64,000 bases of DNA from assembly GCA_903862655.1 (NCBI GenBank), contig CAIOZA010000050.1, positions 1 to 64,000 on the forward strand. The letters run 5' to 3'. The first letter of the stretch is position 1. Each line of letters begins with the position of its first letter. Shown one piece after another: positions 41,298-51,700 of this stretch. The translations under genes and the position numbers were made by a program. A model generated the notes under the pieces. It had not been told where the DNA came from. It did no database searches and was given only the letters and a program-made list of their open reading frames with translations. Origin of the DNA: an uncultured Ignavibacteria bacterium (lineage in GTDB: Bacteria > Bacteroidota > Ignavibacteria > Kapaibacteriales > UBA2268).

Positions 41298-42218
41298 ATG
41301 AGCGAGAAAATATTAATAATGGGTGGTTCAGGTATGTTAGGTAGTATGGTTGCTTCACATCTTGTGAATTTGTTCGATTATATGACCTGTACAGTCCGTT
41401 CTGAGGATCTTATTGATAAATGCAGCAAAAAACTAGATAATTCAAATTGGATAAAGTTTGATGTTAACGATTACTTATCTTCAGTTGAAGACTATTCCTT
41501 TCTTAGTGATTATGACTGGATTGTGAATTGTATAGGTATTACAAAACCTTTCTGCAAGGATGACAATCCTGCACAAATACAAAATGCTATCAACGTTAAT
41601 TCATTATTCCCTAATTTACTTTCTAAGAATCTTTTGGATAGTAAAACAAAGATTATTCAAATCGCTACTGACTGCGTATATTCTGGTTTTAAGGGAGATT
41701 ATGCCGAAACTGACAAACACGATGCTTTGGATGTTTACGGTAAGACAAAAAGCTTAGGAGAAACAAAGTATCAGAATACTTATAATCTGCGCTGCTCAAT
41801 CATTGGACCTGAATTCGACAGAAATACATTTCTAATAGAGTGGTTCATGAATCAGCCAAAAGGTACTTCGGTAAATGGATTTGATAATCATGACTGGAAC
41901 GGAGTAACAACTCTGCAATTTGCAAAAATTGCAGGTGGAATTATTCAGAATCAATTATCACCCAGTAATCTCCAACATATTATTCCTTCAGGTAAAGTTA
42001 CCAAATATGATATGTTGAACGTGTTTGCTAAATATTATAATAGAGAAGACATCAAAATAAGTAAACAAAATGCTGCTGATAGAATCGACAGAACCTTAAC
42101 TACCAATGATCATGAAATGAATAAAAAATTATGGACTGCTGCCGGATATAGCGATACACCTACTTTTGAGAAAATGATAAAAGAACTTTCTGAATTTGAT
42201 TATAAATTTAAAAATTGA
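41298..42218 (+). CDS. RmlD-like nucleotide-sugar reductase
   Basis: 306 residues: ILIMGGSGMLGSMVASHLVN, DWIVNCIGITKPFCKDD, IIQIATDCVYSGFKGDYAET, and the YxxxK site in DVYGKTKSLGE. This is an SDR that reduces a 4-keto sugar. Its stop codon overlaps the TTG of the next ORF's non-ATG extension. Together with the 2-epimerase it recalls the last steps of UDP-FucNAc-type pathways (FnlB/FnlC, WbjC/WbjD), but the first enzyme is not a typical FnlA. Confidence 0.85.
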   Translation: MSEKILIMGGSGMLGSMVASHLVNLFDYMTCTVRSEDLIDKCSKKLDNSNWIKFDVNDYLSSVEDYSFLSDYDWIVNCIGITKPFCKDDNPAQIQNAINVNSLFPNLLSKNLLDSKTKIIQIATDCVYSGFKGDYAETDKHDALDVYGKTKSLGETKYQNTYNLRCSIIGPEFDRNTFLIEWFMNQPKGTSVNGFDNHDWNGVTTLQFAKIAGGIIQNQLSPSNLQHIIPSGKVTKYDMLNVFAKYYNREDIKISKQNAADRIDRTLTTNDHEMNKKLWTAAGYSDTPTFEKMIKELSEFDYKFKN

Positions 42219-42220
42219 TT

Positions 42221-43306
42221 ATGAAAATACTAACAATTTTAGGAACAAGACCTGAAATAATTCGACTAAGCAAAATTATTCCCAAAATAGATAATTTGGC
42301 TGAACAGATAATTGTTCATACCGGTCAGAACTATGATTACAATCTAAATGAGCTGTTCTTCAAACAATTGGGACTTAGAAAACCAGATTTCTTCCTAAAT
42401 GCCACTGGGACTTTTACTGAACAAATTGGTACAATATTAATCAAACTAGAACAAATAATAAAAAAAACTAAACCAGACAAATTTCTGGTTCTTGGCGATA
42501 CTAACAGCAGTATGGGAGCTATTGTTGCAAAGAGACTTTCTATACCTGTTTATCACATGGAGGCTGGGAATAGATGTTATGATGATCGAGTTCCGGAAGA
42601 AGTCAACAGAAGAATCATTGATCATTCAAGCGATATCTTAATGCCATATACGGAAAGAAGCAGAAAGAATTTGCTTAACGAAGGTTTAAAAGGGCAAAAG
42701 ATTTTTGTTACCGGTAATCCAATCTATGAAGTAATCGAGTCATATAGGGATGACATTGAAAAGAATAAAATTCTTTCAGAATTAAAACTAAAGGCTCAGG
42801 GCTATTTTTTGGTTACTCTGCATAGAGAGGAAAATGTAGACAATTTACAACGTTTAACAAGTATTATTAAAGGATTAGATCTAATCCAAAAAGAATACAA
42901 AAAACCTGTAATTATCAGTACTCATCCTCGCACTAAAAAAAGACTTAAAGAATTTAAAATGAAAATTATCAATAAAAATCTTAAATTTATGGAACCTTTT
43001 GGTTTCTTTGAATTTTTAAAGCTTGAGCTTAATGCTTTTTGTGTGTTGAGCGATAGCGGCACTGTTCAAGAAGAATGTTCGATTTATGGAATCCCCAATG
43101 TAACTATGAGAGACGTAACCGAAAGACCGGAAACAATTGAATGCGGATCGAACATATTGAGCGGAGCAGATTCTGAAACGATATTTAACTGTACAAAAAC
43201 CGTACTATCGTCACAATATAATTGGGTTCCGCCTCCGGAATATCTTGTCAATAATGTGAGTGATACTGTAATCAAGATTTTAATGGGATACCATCATAAA
43301 TATTAA
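42221..43306 (+). CDS. Non-hydrolysing UDP-N-acetylglucosamine 2-epimerase family
   Basis: The ATG at 42221 gives MKILTILGTRPEIIRLSKII. Other family blocks: VHTGQNYDYNLNELFF, VLGDTNSSMGAIVAKRLSIP, YHMEAGNRCYDDRVPEEVNR, VTLHREENVD, LSDSGTVQEECSIYGIP, and ERPETIE. WecB/FnlC-type enzymes invert C2 of UDP-HexNAc. The ORF-track start at 42215 is a TTG. The position after the RmlD-like gene suggests it finishes the synthesis of the same sugar. Confidence 0.92.
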   Translation: MKILTILGTRPEIIRLSKIIPKIDNLAEQIIVHTGQNYDYNLNELFFKQLGLRKPDFFLNATGTFTEQIGTILIKLEQIIKKTKPDKFLVLGDTNSSMGAIVAKRLSIPVYHMEAGNRCYDDRVPEEVNRRIIDHSSDILMPYTERSRKNLLNEGLKGQKIFVTGNPIYEVIESYRDDIEKNKILSELKLKAQGYFLVTLHREENVDNLQRLTSIIKGLDLIQKEYKKPVIISTHPRTKKRLKEFKMKIINKNLKFMEPFGFFEFLKLELNAFCVLSDSGTVQEECSIYGIPNVTMRDVTERPETIECGSNILSGADSETIFNCTKTVLSSQYNWVPPPEYLVNNVSDTVIKILMGYHHKY

Positions 43307-43339
43307 TATTTTTTTTCTATAATCGAATTAATATAAATA

Positions 43340-44902
43340 ATGAGCCAAAACGAAAATATAATAAATGATATTTTAATTGCATTCGAGCAAAAAAAATATA
43401 ATTATGCTATATTGCTTATAGAGAAGTACGAAAATGAATTCAGTACTTATGAAGGATACCCAAATCTTTTAAATTTAAAAGGATATGCTTTCTTGTTCCT
43501 AAATGACCATGAAAGTGCCTTTTATGCTTTCGAAAATTCTATCAAGATTTTTCCAGATTTTTCGCCAGCTTATATAGGCATTTCACAAATACATTTAATT
43601 AGAGGGGAAGAAGAACAAGCATTAATTTATTTTCAAAAAGCTCAATTTCTAAACACAAATATTTCTGAAACTGGCATTAAATTGAAACAGTTTGAGATAG
43701 GATTAATACAAAATTTAACAGAAAGTTTATATATTTCGAAACAAATAGCTTTAGTTGAAAGTTATTTAAACTTAAACCAAATAATAGAAGCCCAAAAAGT
43801 AGTTGAAGAAACACTATTTCATAATAAAATTAATATTCTTCTGCTTAATAATTTTTCCATAATCTTTGCAAAACATTATAAATTAACAGAAGCAACTAAT
43901 TATATCCAAAAAGTTTTACTAATTGAACCTACAAATGAGATAGCTATATCAAATTTGAAGATTATTAATAATCAAAATCTTACTCCACCTGTTGAGAAAA
44001 GAGAAAAAATTGATATTTACTTAGAGCTTAATACTTATTGTAATTATCTATGTATCTTTTGTGAGAATGATAAAATCATCGAAAAAAAGATGATTTCTTT
44101 ATCTGAGATAAAAGGATTAGATGAAATGGTAAAAATTGCTAAGATGGTTGATATTACTGGAGTAGGTGAAATTACATTGCATAAAGAATTTAAGGATATT
44201 CTGGAATATTTTACTGATAGATCAATCCCAGTTCGTTTTGTTACAAATGGTTATAATTTAACAGAGAGTATTGTAGATTTAATAGTAGAATCATCAGTGA
44301 ATGAGTTAGTTATATCCGTCAATTCTTTAGATAAAGAAAATTACAAATATCTTATGGGAAAAGATGGCTTAGAAAAAGTCTTAAAGAATATCGACTATTT
44401 AACAAAGCACTATAAAGGAGTTTTAGAATTCTCTTTTGTTATCAATAAAATTAATTTAGATGAAATTGGAAGTTTTATCGATTTTGGTGCTAAATACAAA
44501 AAGCATGTGGCTTTACTTGGACTTACTCCAACTTCAAATTATCCAGCAGAATTAGAATTAGATTATAATGAAGAAACATCGCAAAAATTAAAACATTTTA
44601 AAGAATATGCCAAAGAAAAAGGAATCAGCTTTTGGATGTTCAATTTTGAAAATCAAATAGATAGCACAGATAGAGGAAAGAATCTGACTGATGTAATAAA
44701 GAGTTGTGACTGGGTGTACAAAAAATTCTTTGTTAATGCGAACGGTGATGTATCTCCATGTTGTTGGAGTAAGAGAATTATGGGTAATATTTATAAAGAA
44801 TCTTTTAATGAAGTCTGGCTGGGAGAAAAGTACAATGAATTAAGATCTCTTGTGGCACGCGGTGACCCTAAATATTGTTTAAAATGCAGAAGAGCCGGAT
44901 AA
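43340..44902 (+). CDS. TPR-radical SAM/SPASM protein
   Basis: 520 residues. The N-terminal ~210 are TPR-like helices (NLLNLKGYAFLFLNDHESAF, YIGISQIHLIRGEEEQALIY). The radical SAM core starts near 228 with LELNTYCNYLCIFCEND (CxxxCxxC), with FVTNGYNLTE further on. The C-terminal SPASM-type region has CDWVYKKFFVNANGDVSPCC followed by WSKRIMGNIYK and CLKC. It probably modifies a peptide, protein or sugar in the glycan cluster. A TPR fusion to SPASM suggests binding of a large partner. Confidence 0.9.
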   Translation: MSQNENIINDILIAFEQKKYNYAILLIEKYENEFSTYEGYPNLLNLKGYAFLFLNDHESAFYAFENSIKIFPDFSPAYIGISQIHLIRGEEEQALIYFQKAQFLNTNISETGIKLKQFEIGLIQNLTESLYISKQIALVESYLNLNQIIEAQKVVEETLFHNKINILLLNNFSIIFAKHYKLTEATNYIQKVLLIEPTNEIAISNLKIINNQNLTPPVEKREKIDIYLELNTYCNYLCIFCENDKIIEKKMISLSEIKGLDEMVKIAKMVDITGVGEITLHKEFKDILEYFTDRSIPVRFVTNGYNLTESIVDLIVESSVNELVISVNSLDKENYKYLMGKDGLEKVLKNIDYLTKHYKGVLEFSFVINKINLDEIGSFIDFGAKYKKHVALLGLTPTSNYPAELELDYNEETSQKLKHFKEYAKEKGISFWMFNFENQIDSTDRGKNLTDVIKSCDWVYKKFFVNANGDVSPCCWSKRIMGNIYKESFNEVWLGEKYNELRSLVARGDPKYCLKCRRAG

Positions 44903-44989
44903 ATAAAAATTATAAATTTTAATTTACTAGTAGAATTATTGTGATACTTATCAGTAAAATGTTCATTTAAATTGATCTAAGGAATAAAC

Positions 44990-46240
44990 ATGAAAATGAT
45001 CTCAAAATCAAACCAAATAGGAAATTTTCGGATTCCTAAAGAAAATAATGAAGATAGAACAAGATCTGAATACATATCTTTTGGACGTCCAAACTTTAGT
45101 GAAGAAGAAATCGAAGCTGTAGTGAATACAATGAGTTCAGGTTGGGTAGGAATGGGTAGTGAAACGCTAAAATTTGAAGAGGAATTAGCCCAATTCATGA
45201 AAGCACCATTTGTATCAACTGTTAACTCTTGTACCTCTGCCCTATTTTTAGCACTAAAAGTTCTTGGAATAAGGAAAAATGATGAAGTCATTTGTCCTAG
45301 TTTAACATGGTGTAGTGATGTAAATTCGATTTTATATAATGATGCCAATCCGATTTTTTGTGATATAGATCCACAAACATTAAATGTTTCTACTAAAACA
45401 ATTCTAGAAAAAGTAACTAACAGAACTAAAGCTGTTATTGTTGTTCATTATGCTGGTTTAGCTGTAGATGTCAAAGAGTTGAGAAGTAATTTACCAGGAA
45501 GAATTAAAATTGTTGAAGATGCTGCTCATGCGCTTGGATCATTTTACGAAGACAATACACCTGTTGGCTCATCGAGCAATATGACATGTTTTTCATTTTA
45601 TGCGAATAAAAATCTTTCAACAGGCGAAGGTGGCGCAATAGCAACAAATGAAGAAACAAAAAATGAAATAATAAAGTCACTACGACAAAATTCAATGAAT
45701 GTTAATGCATGGAATAGATTTGTAAACCCTAAATCAATTTTATATTCTGAGATAATTACTTTAGGCTATAAAATGAACTATACAGATCTCCAAGCTTCTA
45801 TTGGCAGAGTACAGTTAAAAAGACAGATCGAATTTAGTGAAACGAGAACAATTATAGGAGATTATTATTATAATGAATTACAGAAATTACAACCACAAGT
45901 GAAGTTTCAAAAAAATGTTACTGACCATAAACATTCAAAACATCTTTTTGTAATAATACTTCCAAATGATAAACTTAATATCAGTAGAGATGAGTTTGTG
46001 TTGAAATTAAGAGAACAGAATATAGGAGCCAGTATACATTACTATCCGCTTCATTACATGCCACTGTATAGTCAATATGGAACAAATCTAATTCAAACAG
46101 AAAAAATTGCTTCGTCAATAATAACCTTGCCAATTAGTGCAAGCATGACAATTGAAGATGCAGAATATGTTGTAGAAAAATTTAAAAATATCTATTTGAA
46201 TCATTTAATAAACAAAATTACTAAAGGCAATCGAAAATGA
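44990..46240 (+). CDS. DegT/DnrJ/EryC1/StrS family aminotransferase
   Basis: 416 residues. PLP-dependent sugar aminotransferase: YISFGRPNFSEEEIEAVVNT, VSTVNSCTSALFLALKVLGI, DEVICPSLTWCSDVN, VEDAAHALGSFYE, and the catalytic Lys near 203 in FYANKNLSTGEGGAIA. It transfers an amino group to a 3- or 4-keto nucleotide sugar. Overlaps the next gene by four bases (ATGA). Confidence 0.93.
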   Translation: MKMISKSNQIGNFRIPKENNEDRTRSEYISFGRPNFSEEEIEAVVNTMSSGWVGMGSETLKFEEELAQFMKAPFVSTVNSCTSALFLALKVLGIRKNDEVICPSLTWCSDVNSILYNDANPIFCDIDPQTLNVSTKTILEKVTNRTKAVIVVHYAGLAVDVKELRSNLPGRIKIVEDAAHALGSFYEDNTPVGSSSNMTCFSFYANKNLSTGEGGAIATNEETKNEIIKSLRQNSMNVNAWNRFVNPKSILYSEIITLGYKMNYTDLQASIGRVQLKRQIEFSETRTIIGDYYYNELQKLQPQVKFQKNVTDHKHSKHLFVIILPNDKLNISRDEFVLKLREQNIGASIHYYPLHYMPLYSQYGTNLIQTEKIASSIITLPISASMTIEDAEYVVEKFKNIYLNHLINKITKGNRK

Positions 46241-47226
46241 AATCAGTATCTGATTCTGAAAAGAAATATGGCTTTTACGATCGCTTAACTGAAAGCTTTC
46301 CATCACAACTCTTGGTGGATGTAGCAGAATTTTGCAATTTAGCTTGCATCCATTGTCCTCATAGCGAATTTAAGAAATCCGAACATTATAGTGGTGCCAA
46401 GCTTGATCCGGATTTAAATAAAAAATTAGTAAATGAAGTGAAATTGCATGGTAAGGGAACAAGTCAATATATCCGTTATACAAGCAATGGAGAGCCACTA
46501 ATCCATCCTGAGATTTATAATATGCTCAAATATGCTGTCGATAATTCGGGGACCAAGGTTACATTGACTACAAACGGAACATTTTTGAATGCAGAAAAGG
46601 CCGATAAGCTTCTTGATACCGGAATATCTGTCGTTGATATTAGTATAGACGCATTTACAAAAGACACTTATTCCAGAATAAGGATCAATGGTAATCTTGA
46701 CGTTACAGCATCAAATGTAATTCATCTAATAAATATGGTTAAAGTAAACAAGCTTAGAACCAAAATTGTTGTAAGTTTTGTAGAAATGCCAGAAAACATG
46801 CACGAAACTAATAAGTTTGAAGAATATTGGAAAGAACAAGGTGCTGATTATGTAGTAATTCGTCGGCAGCATTCATGTTCAGGTGCAAAAGAAGAGCTTG
46901 CTGACGATAGAAGAAATAATAATAAGAAAATTGATAGAAAACCATGTCTCTATCCATGGGAAAGAATTGTATTAGGACCAAAAGGATGGTTAAGTTTTTG
47001 TCCTTCTGATTGGGTTGAAGGATCACATATAATTGATTATAATAAAACCACAATAAAAGAAGTGTGGACGGGTGGGTTTTATAAATTATTAAGACAAGCA
47101 CACTTGAGTAATGATTTCACTAATCATAAATTTTGTGGGCAATGTCCTGATTGGGTTGCAACTCGATGGCCAAACGAAGGCAGAAGTTATGCTAATATGG
47201 TTGAAGAATTTGAGGAAAAAATATGA
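46237..47226 (+). CDS. Radical SAM/SPASM protein
   Basis: 329 residues. CxxxCxxC at 32-39 (VAEFCNLACIHCPHSEFKKS), then YIRYTSNGEPLIHPEIYNML and VTLTTNGTFLN. A C-terminal SPASM region follows: PCLYPWERIVLGPKGWLSFC, and CGQCPDW. It resembles the radical SAM proteins found in sugar and peptide modification clusters. It is linked by a 4-base overlap to both neighbours, so is translationally coupled to the aminotransferase and the methyltransferase. Confidence 0.9.
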   Translation: MKSVSDSEKKYGFYDRLTESFPSQLLVDVAEFCNLACIHCPHSEFKKSEHYSGAKLDPDLNKKLVNEVKLHGKGTSQYIRYTSNGEPLIHPEIYNMLKYAVDNSGTKVTLTTNGTFLNAEKADKLLDTGISVVDISIDAFTKDTYSRIRINGNLDVTASNVIHLINMVKVNKLRTKIVVSFVEMPENMHETNKFEEYWKEQGADYVVIRRQHSCSGAKEELADDRRNNNKKIDRKPCLYPWERIVLGPKGWLSFCPSDWVEGSHIIDYNKTTIKEVWTGGFYKLLRQAHLSNDFTNHKFCGQCPDWVATRWPNEGRSYANMVEEFEEKI

Positions 47227-47951
47227 ATATTAAGAAATACAAAGAAGAGAATGTATGGAATTCCATCACTGAAGATGTTAAAGATATTTATGGCTGGTCA
47301 CCTATTGAGCAGCTATATTCTTTAAATATGCTTGGTCTGTTAACGCAAGATCTTGAAGGTGATATTTTGGAAATCGGTTCCTGGGGAGGACGATCTGCGG
47401 TTGCTTTAGGATTATCGGCTAAAGAATCAGGTAAATCTCAAGTTCATTGTATTGATTATTTTCCTGATGCATCTGATTGGAGTGTTAATGAAGATGGCAC
47501 TTACTCATTTACAGTTGATCTTGAGAACCACATTTTACCTGGTCATAAACAACAAACAGTTTGGAAAGAACCCTTTGAGGAGTCTATAAAACCATTTTAT
47601 GATGAACATCCAAATCTACTCGAATATTTTAATGAAAATATAAATAAATGCGGACTTAGTGAGTTTATTAAACCTTTTCGAGGAAATATTCAAATGTTTT
47701 TAAATACAGTTTCTGAAGATTTTAAATGCAGATTAGCATTTATTGATGGAGAGCATAGTTATAATGCAGTGAAATCTGATATTGCTAACATTCAGAATCA
47801 TTTAGTACATAATGGTATAATTAGTTTTGATGATGCCTTTACTAGTTACGATGGAGTAGATACTGCGATAAATGAGATGATAATAGAATCAGGAAATTTT
47901 TATAATTTTAGAAAACTAACAAGAAAACTTTTTATTGCGTTTAAAAAATAG
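47223..47951 (+). CDS. Class I SAM methyltransferase (TylF/Methyltransf_24-like)
   Basis: 242 residues. Motif I is GDILEIGSWGGRSAVALGLS, with VHCIDYFPDASDWS, then RLAFIDGEHSYNAVKSDIAN and NGIISFDDAFTSYDGV. The acidic FIDGEHSY and DDAF residues are those of metal-dependent macrocin/CmcI-type O-methyltransferases. It probably methylates a sugar or side chain made in this cluster. Confidence 0.85.
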   Translation: MNIKKYKEENVWNSITEDVKDIYGWSPIEQLYSLNMLGLLTQDLEGDILEIGSWGGRSAVALGLSAKESGKSQVHCIDYFPDASDWSVNEDGTYSFTVDLENHILPGHKQQTVWKEPFEESIKPFYDEHPNLLEYFNENINKCGLSEFIKPFRGNIQMFLNTVSEDFKCRLAFIDGEHSYNAVKSDIANIQNHLVHNGIISFDDAFTSYDGVDTAINEMIIESGNFYNFRKLTRKLFIAFKK

Positions 47952-47962
47952 GATATTTATAA

Positions 47963-48721
47963 ATGACTGTCGGAATAATTCAATCAAGCTATATCCCCTG
48001 GAAAGGTTATTTCGATTTTATTGATGACGTCGATGTATTTGTAATGTATGATGATGTGCAGTACTCAAAAAACACATGGAGGAACAGGAATAAAATTAAA
48101 ACAGCTTTAGGTACAACATGGCTAACAGTTCCAGTTAAGTATAATTCATTATCAAAAATAATTTCAGAGACTGAGATTGATTATAATCAAGACTGGCAGT
48201 CTAAGCATCTTAGATTAATTAAAGAAAATTATTACAAATCGGATTTCTTCGAACAAATATATGATGAATTTTCAGAACTTATTTTAAATAAATATAATAA
48301 TATTTCCCAACTTAATGTTGCGTTAATAAAATGGATTATGAATAAACTGGGAATAAACACTCCGTTAGTTATGTCCGCTGAGTTAAATCCAATGGGTTCA
48401 AAGACTGAAAGAGTCATAGACATTCTAAAAAAACTCAAAGCCACAGAGTATCTTTCCGGACCATCTGCGGAAAATTATCTTGATTATAAAATGTTTGAAG
48501 AAGTAGGAATTGGACTAAATTACAAATCTTATATTTACAAAGAATACCCCCAGCAAAATTCTCCTTTCGAAGGTGAAGTAACCATATTGGATTTACTCCT
48601 TAATATTGGTTTAAACTCTAGAGAATTTTTTAAAAGTAAAATATCTAACAAAATTATAATTCCTCATTCCTATCAGGTCAAAATAATATCTGCTATGAGT
48701 GGATTAACAACTGGAGCATAA
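47963..48721 (+). CDS. WbqC family protein
   Basis: 252 residues. VGIIQSSYIPWKGYFDFIDD, YDDVQYSKNTWRNRNKIKTA and WLTVPVK are the WbqC N-terminal block; SAELNPMGSKTERVIDILKK and YLSGPSAENYLD lie in the middle. WbqC proteins occur in O-antigen and sugar-modification clusters; the reaction is not firmly known. The stop codon directly precedes the start of the giant gene. Confidence 0.9.
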   Translation: MTVGIIQSSYIPWKGYFDFIDDVDVFVMYDDVQYSKNTWRNRNKIKTALGTTWLTVPVKYNSLSKIISETEIDYNQDWQSKHLRLIKENYYKSDFFEQIYDEFSELILNKYNNISQLNVALIKWIMNKLGINTPLVMSAELNPMGSKTERVIDILKKLKATEYLSGPSAENYLDYKMFEEVGIGLNYKSYIYKEYPQQNSPFEGEVTILDLLLNIGLNSREFFKSKISNKIIIPHSYQVKIISAMSGLTTGA

Positions 48722-51700
48722 ATGACTGATTTGGATAAAATCATATCTGATATATCAAATAATGAAGAATTTGAATATAGTGAATTATTTAAATTTTTAA
48801 CTTCAGAGAATAACGAAGAAAGAGCCAGTATTTTGGCTAGATTTTCCAAAGCTTTCTATAATCGGAAGGGAAGGCATTTAGACCAAGCAGAGATCTTTGC
48901 AAAACGAGCTTATTCTATTTCAAATGATAAGATTTATTATTCAAATCAATTGGTAGATATTTTGATCGAACAACAAAAAGTAGAAGATGTCAAACAAATA
49001 TATAAAAGAGTTGGTCTGGAGTATCTAAAAATACACCAAATTAAAGAAGCTCTTTTTTATTTTGACAAATGGCTCTATGCTTATCCGGATATTTTAAAAA
49101 TTGATAAGTATGAATATGATTTGGATATTCTGGACGCTATTAATGCTTATGTTGCAAATAAAGGATTTGAATCAAATTCTATGAGCCATTGCTTAGACAG
49201 CAAATTAAAGATCGGATTTCTTGTTAAAGGTATTACAGAATCAAATTCTGTTTTAATTAAAATTAATTATCTTATTGCAAAATATCTTGATAAAATGATA
49301 TTTAAGTTGAGCTTCTTTTTTCCTGAGACTGAAAGTGAAATCTTAAATTCAAAACAAGGAAAGTCACTTTTAGAATCTTTCCACAAACTTGATGTCAAAT
49401 GTTTTTATGCTGAAGACATTTCGGATTATGAAAAACAATTATTTAGTGTTGTAGAAAAAATTAAATCTGAAAGAATAATTTTATTGGTAATGAGTGATTC
49501 TCTTGGTACATTTAGTCATTACTTTATTAGCTCATTTAAGCCTGCACCCATAATGCTTGGGCTCTTACAGGGGCCACCACCGCAATTTATTTCATCTTTG
49601 CTTGACTGGGCTATCTCTTGGAGTTATCACCCTTTAATTGATTCGCCAGTTCCAACTAAATATGTAAAATTACAGATGGAACTACCAAACAAAAATGATA
49701 TAGTACTAAGAACAAAGCAATTTTTTGGGTTGCCAGAGAAATCTCAAATTATTTTGTCAGGTGGCAGGTATGTAAAATTCCAGGATATTCAATATGTCGA
49801 GTCTTTATTGAATATACTAATAAAAGATTCTAATAGATACCTTGTAATTATAGGTCCAAGTATAGAACAAATCCCTTTTATTGTAAACCTAGCAGAAGAA
49901 GAAATTCTAAATAGAGTAAGAATATTTCCATGGATGGAAAATTATCTTGAATTAGCCCGGCATGCAGATGTGATGATTGATACATATCCATCAGGAGGTG
50001 GTGTTCTGCCTTTCGACATTGCATCATTGGGGATTCCCATTATTTCCTTTCAAAATGATTACCTTAATGAATTTGACCAAACACAATGGTCACCTTTGCA
50101 GGAGTTTATTAGTAATGATGAATTGACGCTAAAAAGAGGTGACTATAAATCTATAACAGAATTGGCTGATAGATTGCTTGGAGATGATGAAATGAAAACA
50201 AGGTTAGGAAACAAATGTAAAGAAGAAATCTATGAGAAAGTTAGTCACCCAGAAGTAACAGTTAGGAAATGTGAAGAAGTATTTTTTAAGCTTATTCAGG
50301 ATCGGTTAGGTTCGGAATACATTCCATATAGTGAAAAGGAAAACAATATGATTAGCGAAGATTCAAGATCAAAAAATATAGAACCTTCTGTAAAACCTAT
50401 CTTTTCTGCCGGTGTTTCTGCGAATAATCAGGACAACTATCTAGCTAAAACAGGAGTATCTGAGCCTGCACCATCAGAAGATAATGGAAATCTGGAATAC
50501 TGGAAAGAAATGCAAAATGATGAGTATTTCGAAAAACATGATTGGTATGGAAAAAAATATGGAGGATTAAAGCTTTTTGGCGATGATATGGGTATTATTA
50601 ATAACTATACCAATCTTTCCAAATCAATGAATACAGTTGTAATCGGTTGTGGGTACGGTAGGGAATCTGTTAATATTGGGCCACATGTAAATCATATTTA
50701 TGGTATTGATGTTAGTGAGACTATTCTCAATAAAGCCGTCGAATTCACGAAACAAAATGGAGTTTATAACTTCACACCGGTTTTGGCAGACAACTGGGAG
50801 GAATCAATACCTGAAAACATAGACTTTGTTTATACATTTGTCGTATTCCAGCATCTTTCAAAAAGTTTGGTCAGAAATTATATTTCAGGTTTAAGAAAAA
50901 AATTGAATGCAGGTGGCCGGTTCTTATGCCAATTCTGTGAATCCGACTATGGTTCTGAGGATGCTGAATTGAAAGTTTACGAGCCTAATGTAAAATGGAC
51001 CAGACAGGAAATTATCGATCTTATTAGAGAAAATAATCTAAATGAAATTACGATTCAGACTACCCAGGTAACAGAAAGTGCACGGTTTCATTGGGCATTG
51101 TTTGAGAAGGCTGAGAATGGCGAAAATACAGAATCTGATTTATCGAAAAAATTTGATAGACATTCATTAAAACCCTTATTCTCAATAATAGTACCATCCT
51201 ACAACCAGGCTGATTACTTGCCCGCTGCTTTAGATTCCATACTTGCCCAGACATTTACAGACTGGGAAACTATTATTGTTAATGATGGATCAACAGATAA
51301 TACCAAATCTGTAATGGAGGAATATACAAGGAAAGATTCAAGATTTAAATTATATCATAAAGATAATGGTGGCGTTGCAACAGCCCTGAATATAGGCATC
51401 AAACAATCAAAAGGCGAATGGATCTGCTGGCTATCCAGTGATGACCTGTTTGAACCCGATAAACTTGAAATTCATTATAAAGCAATCCGAGAGCATCAGA
51501 ATATAAAATTCTTCTGTACTCATTGGTATATCTTAATGCATGAGACACAGCAAAAGATAGCTCCTGGCCTTTGGCTTCCTGTTCCTCCAAAGGAATTTCA
51601 GGTAACTCGATTCTTCTGGGCTAACTATATACACGGCAATTCAATAGCAATTCACAAAACCGTTTTTGATAAAGTAGGTTTATTCGATGAAACTTTGCGA

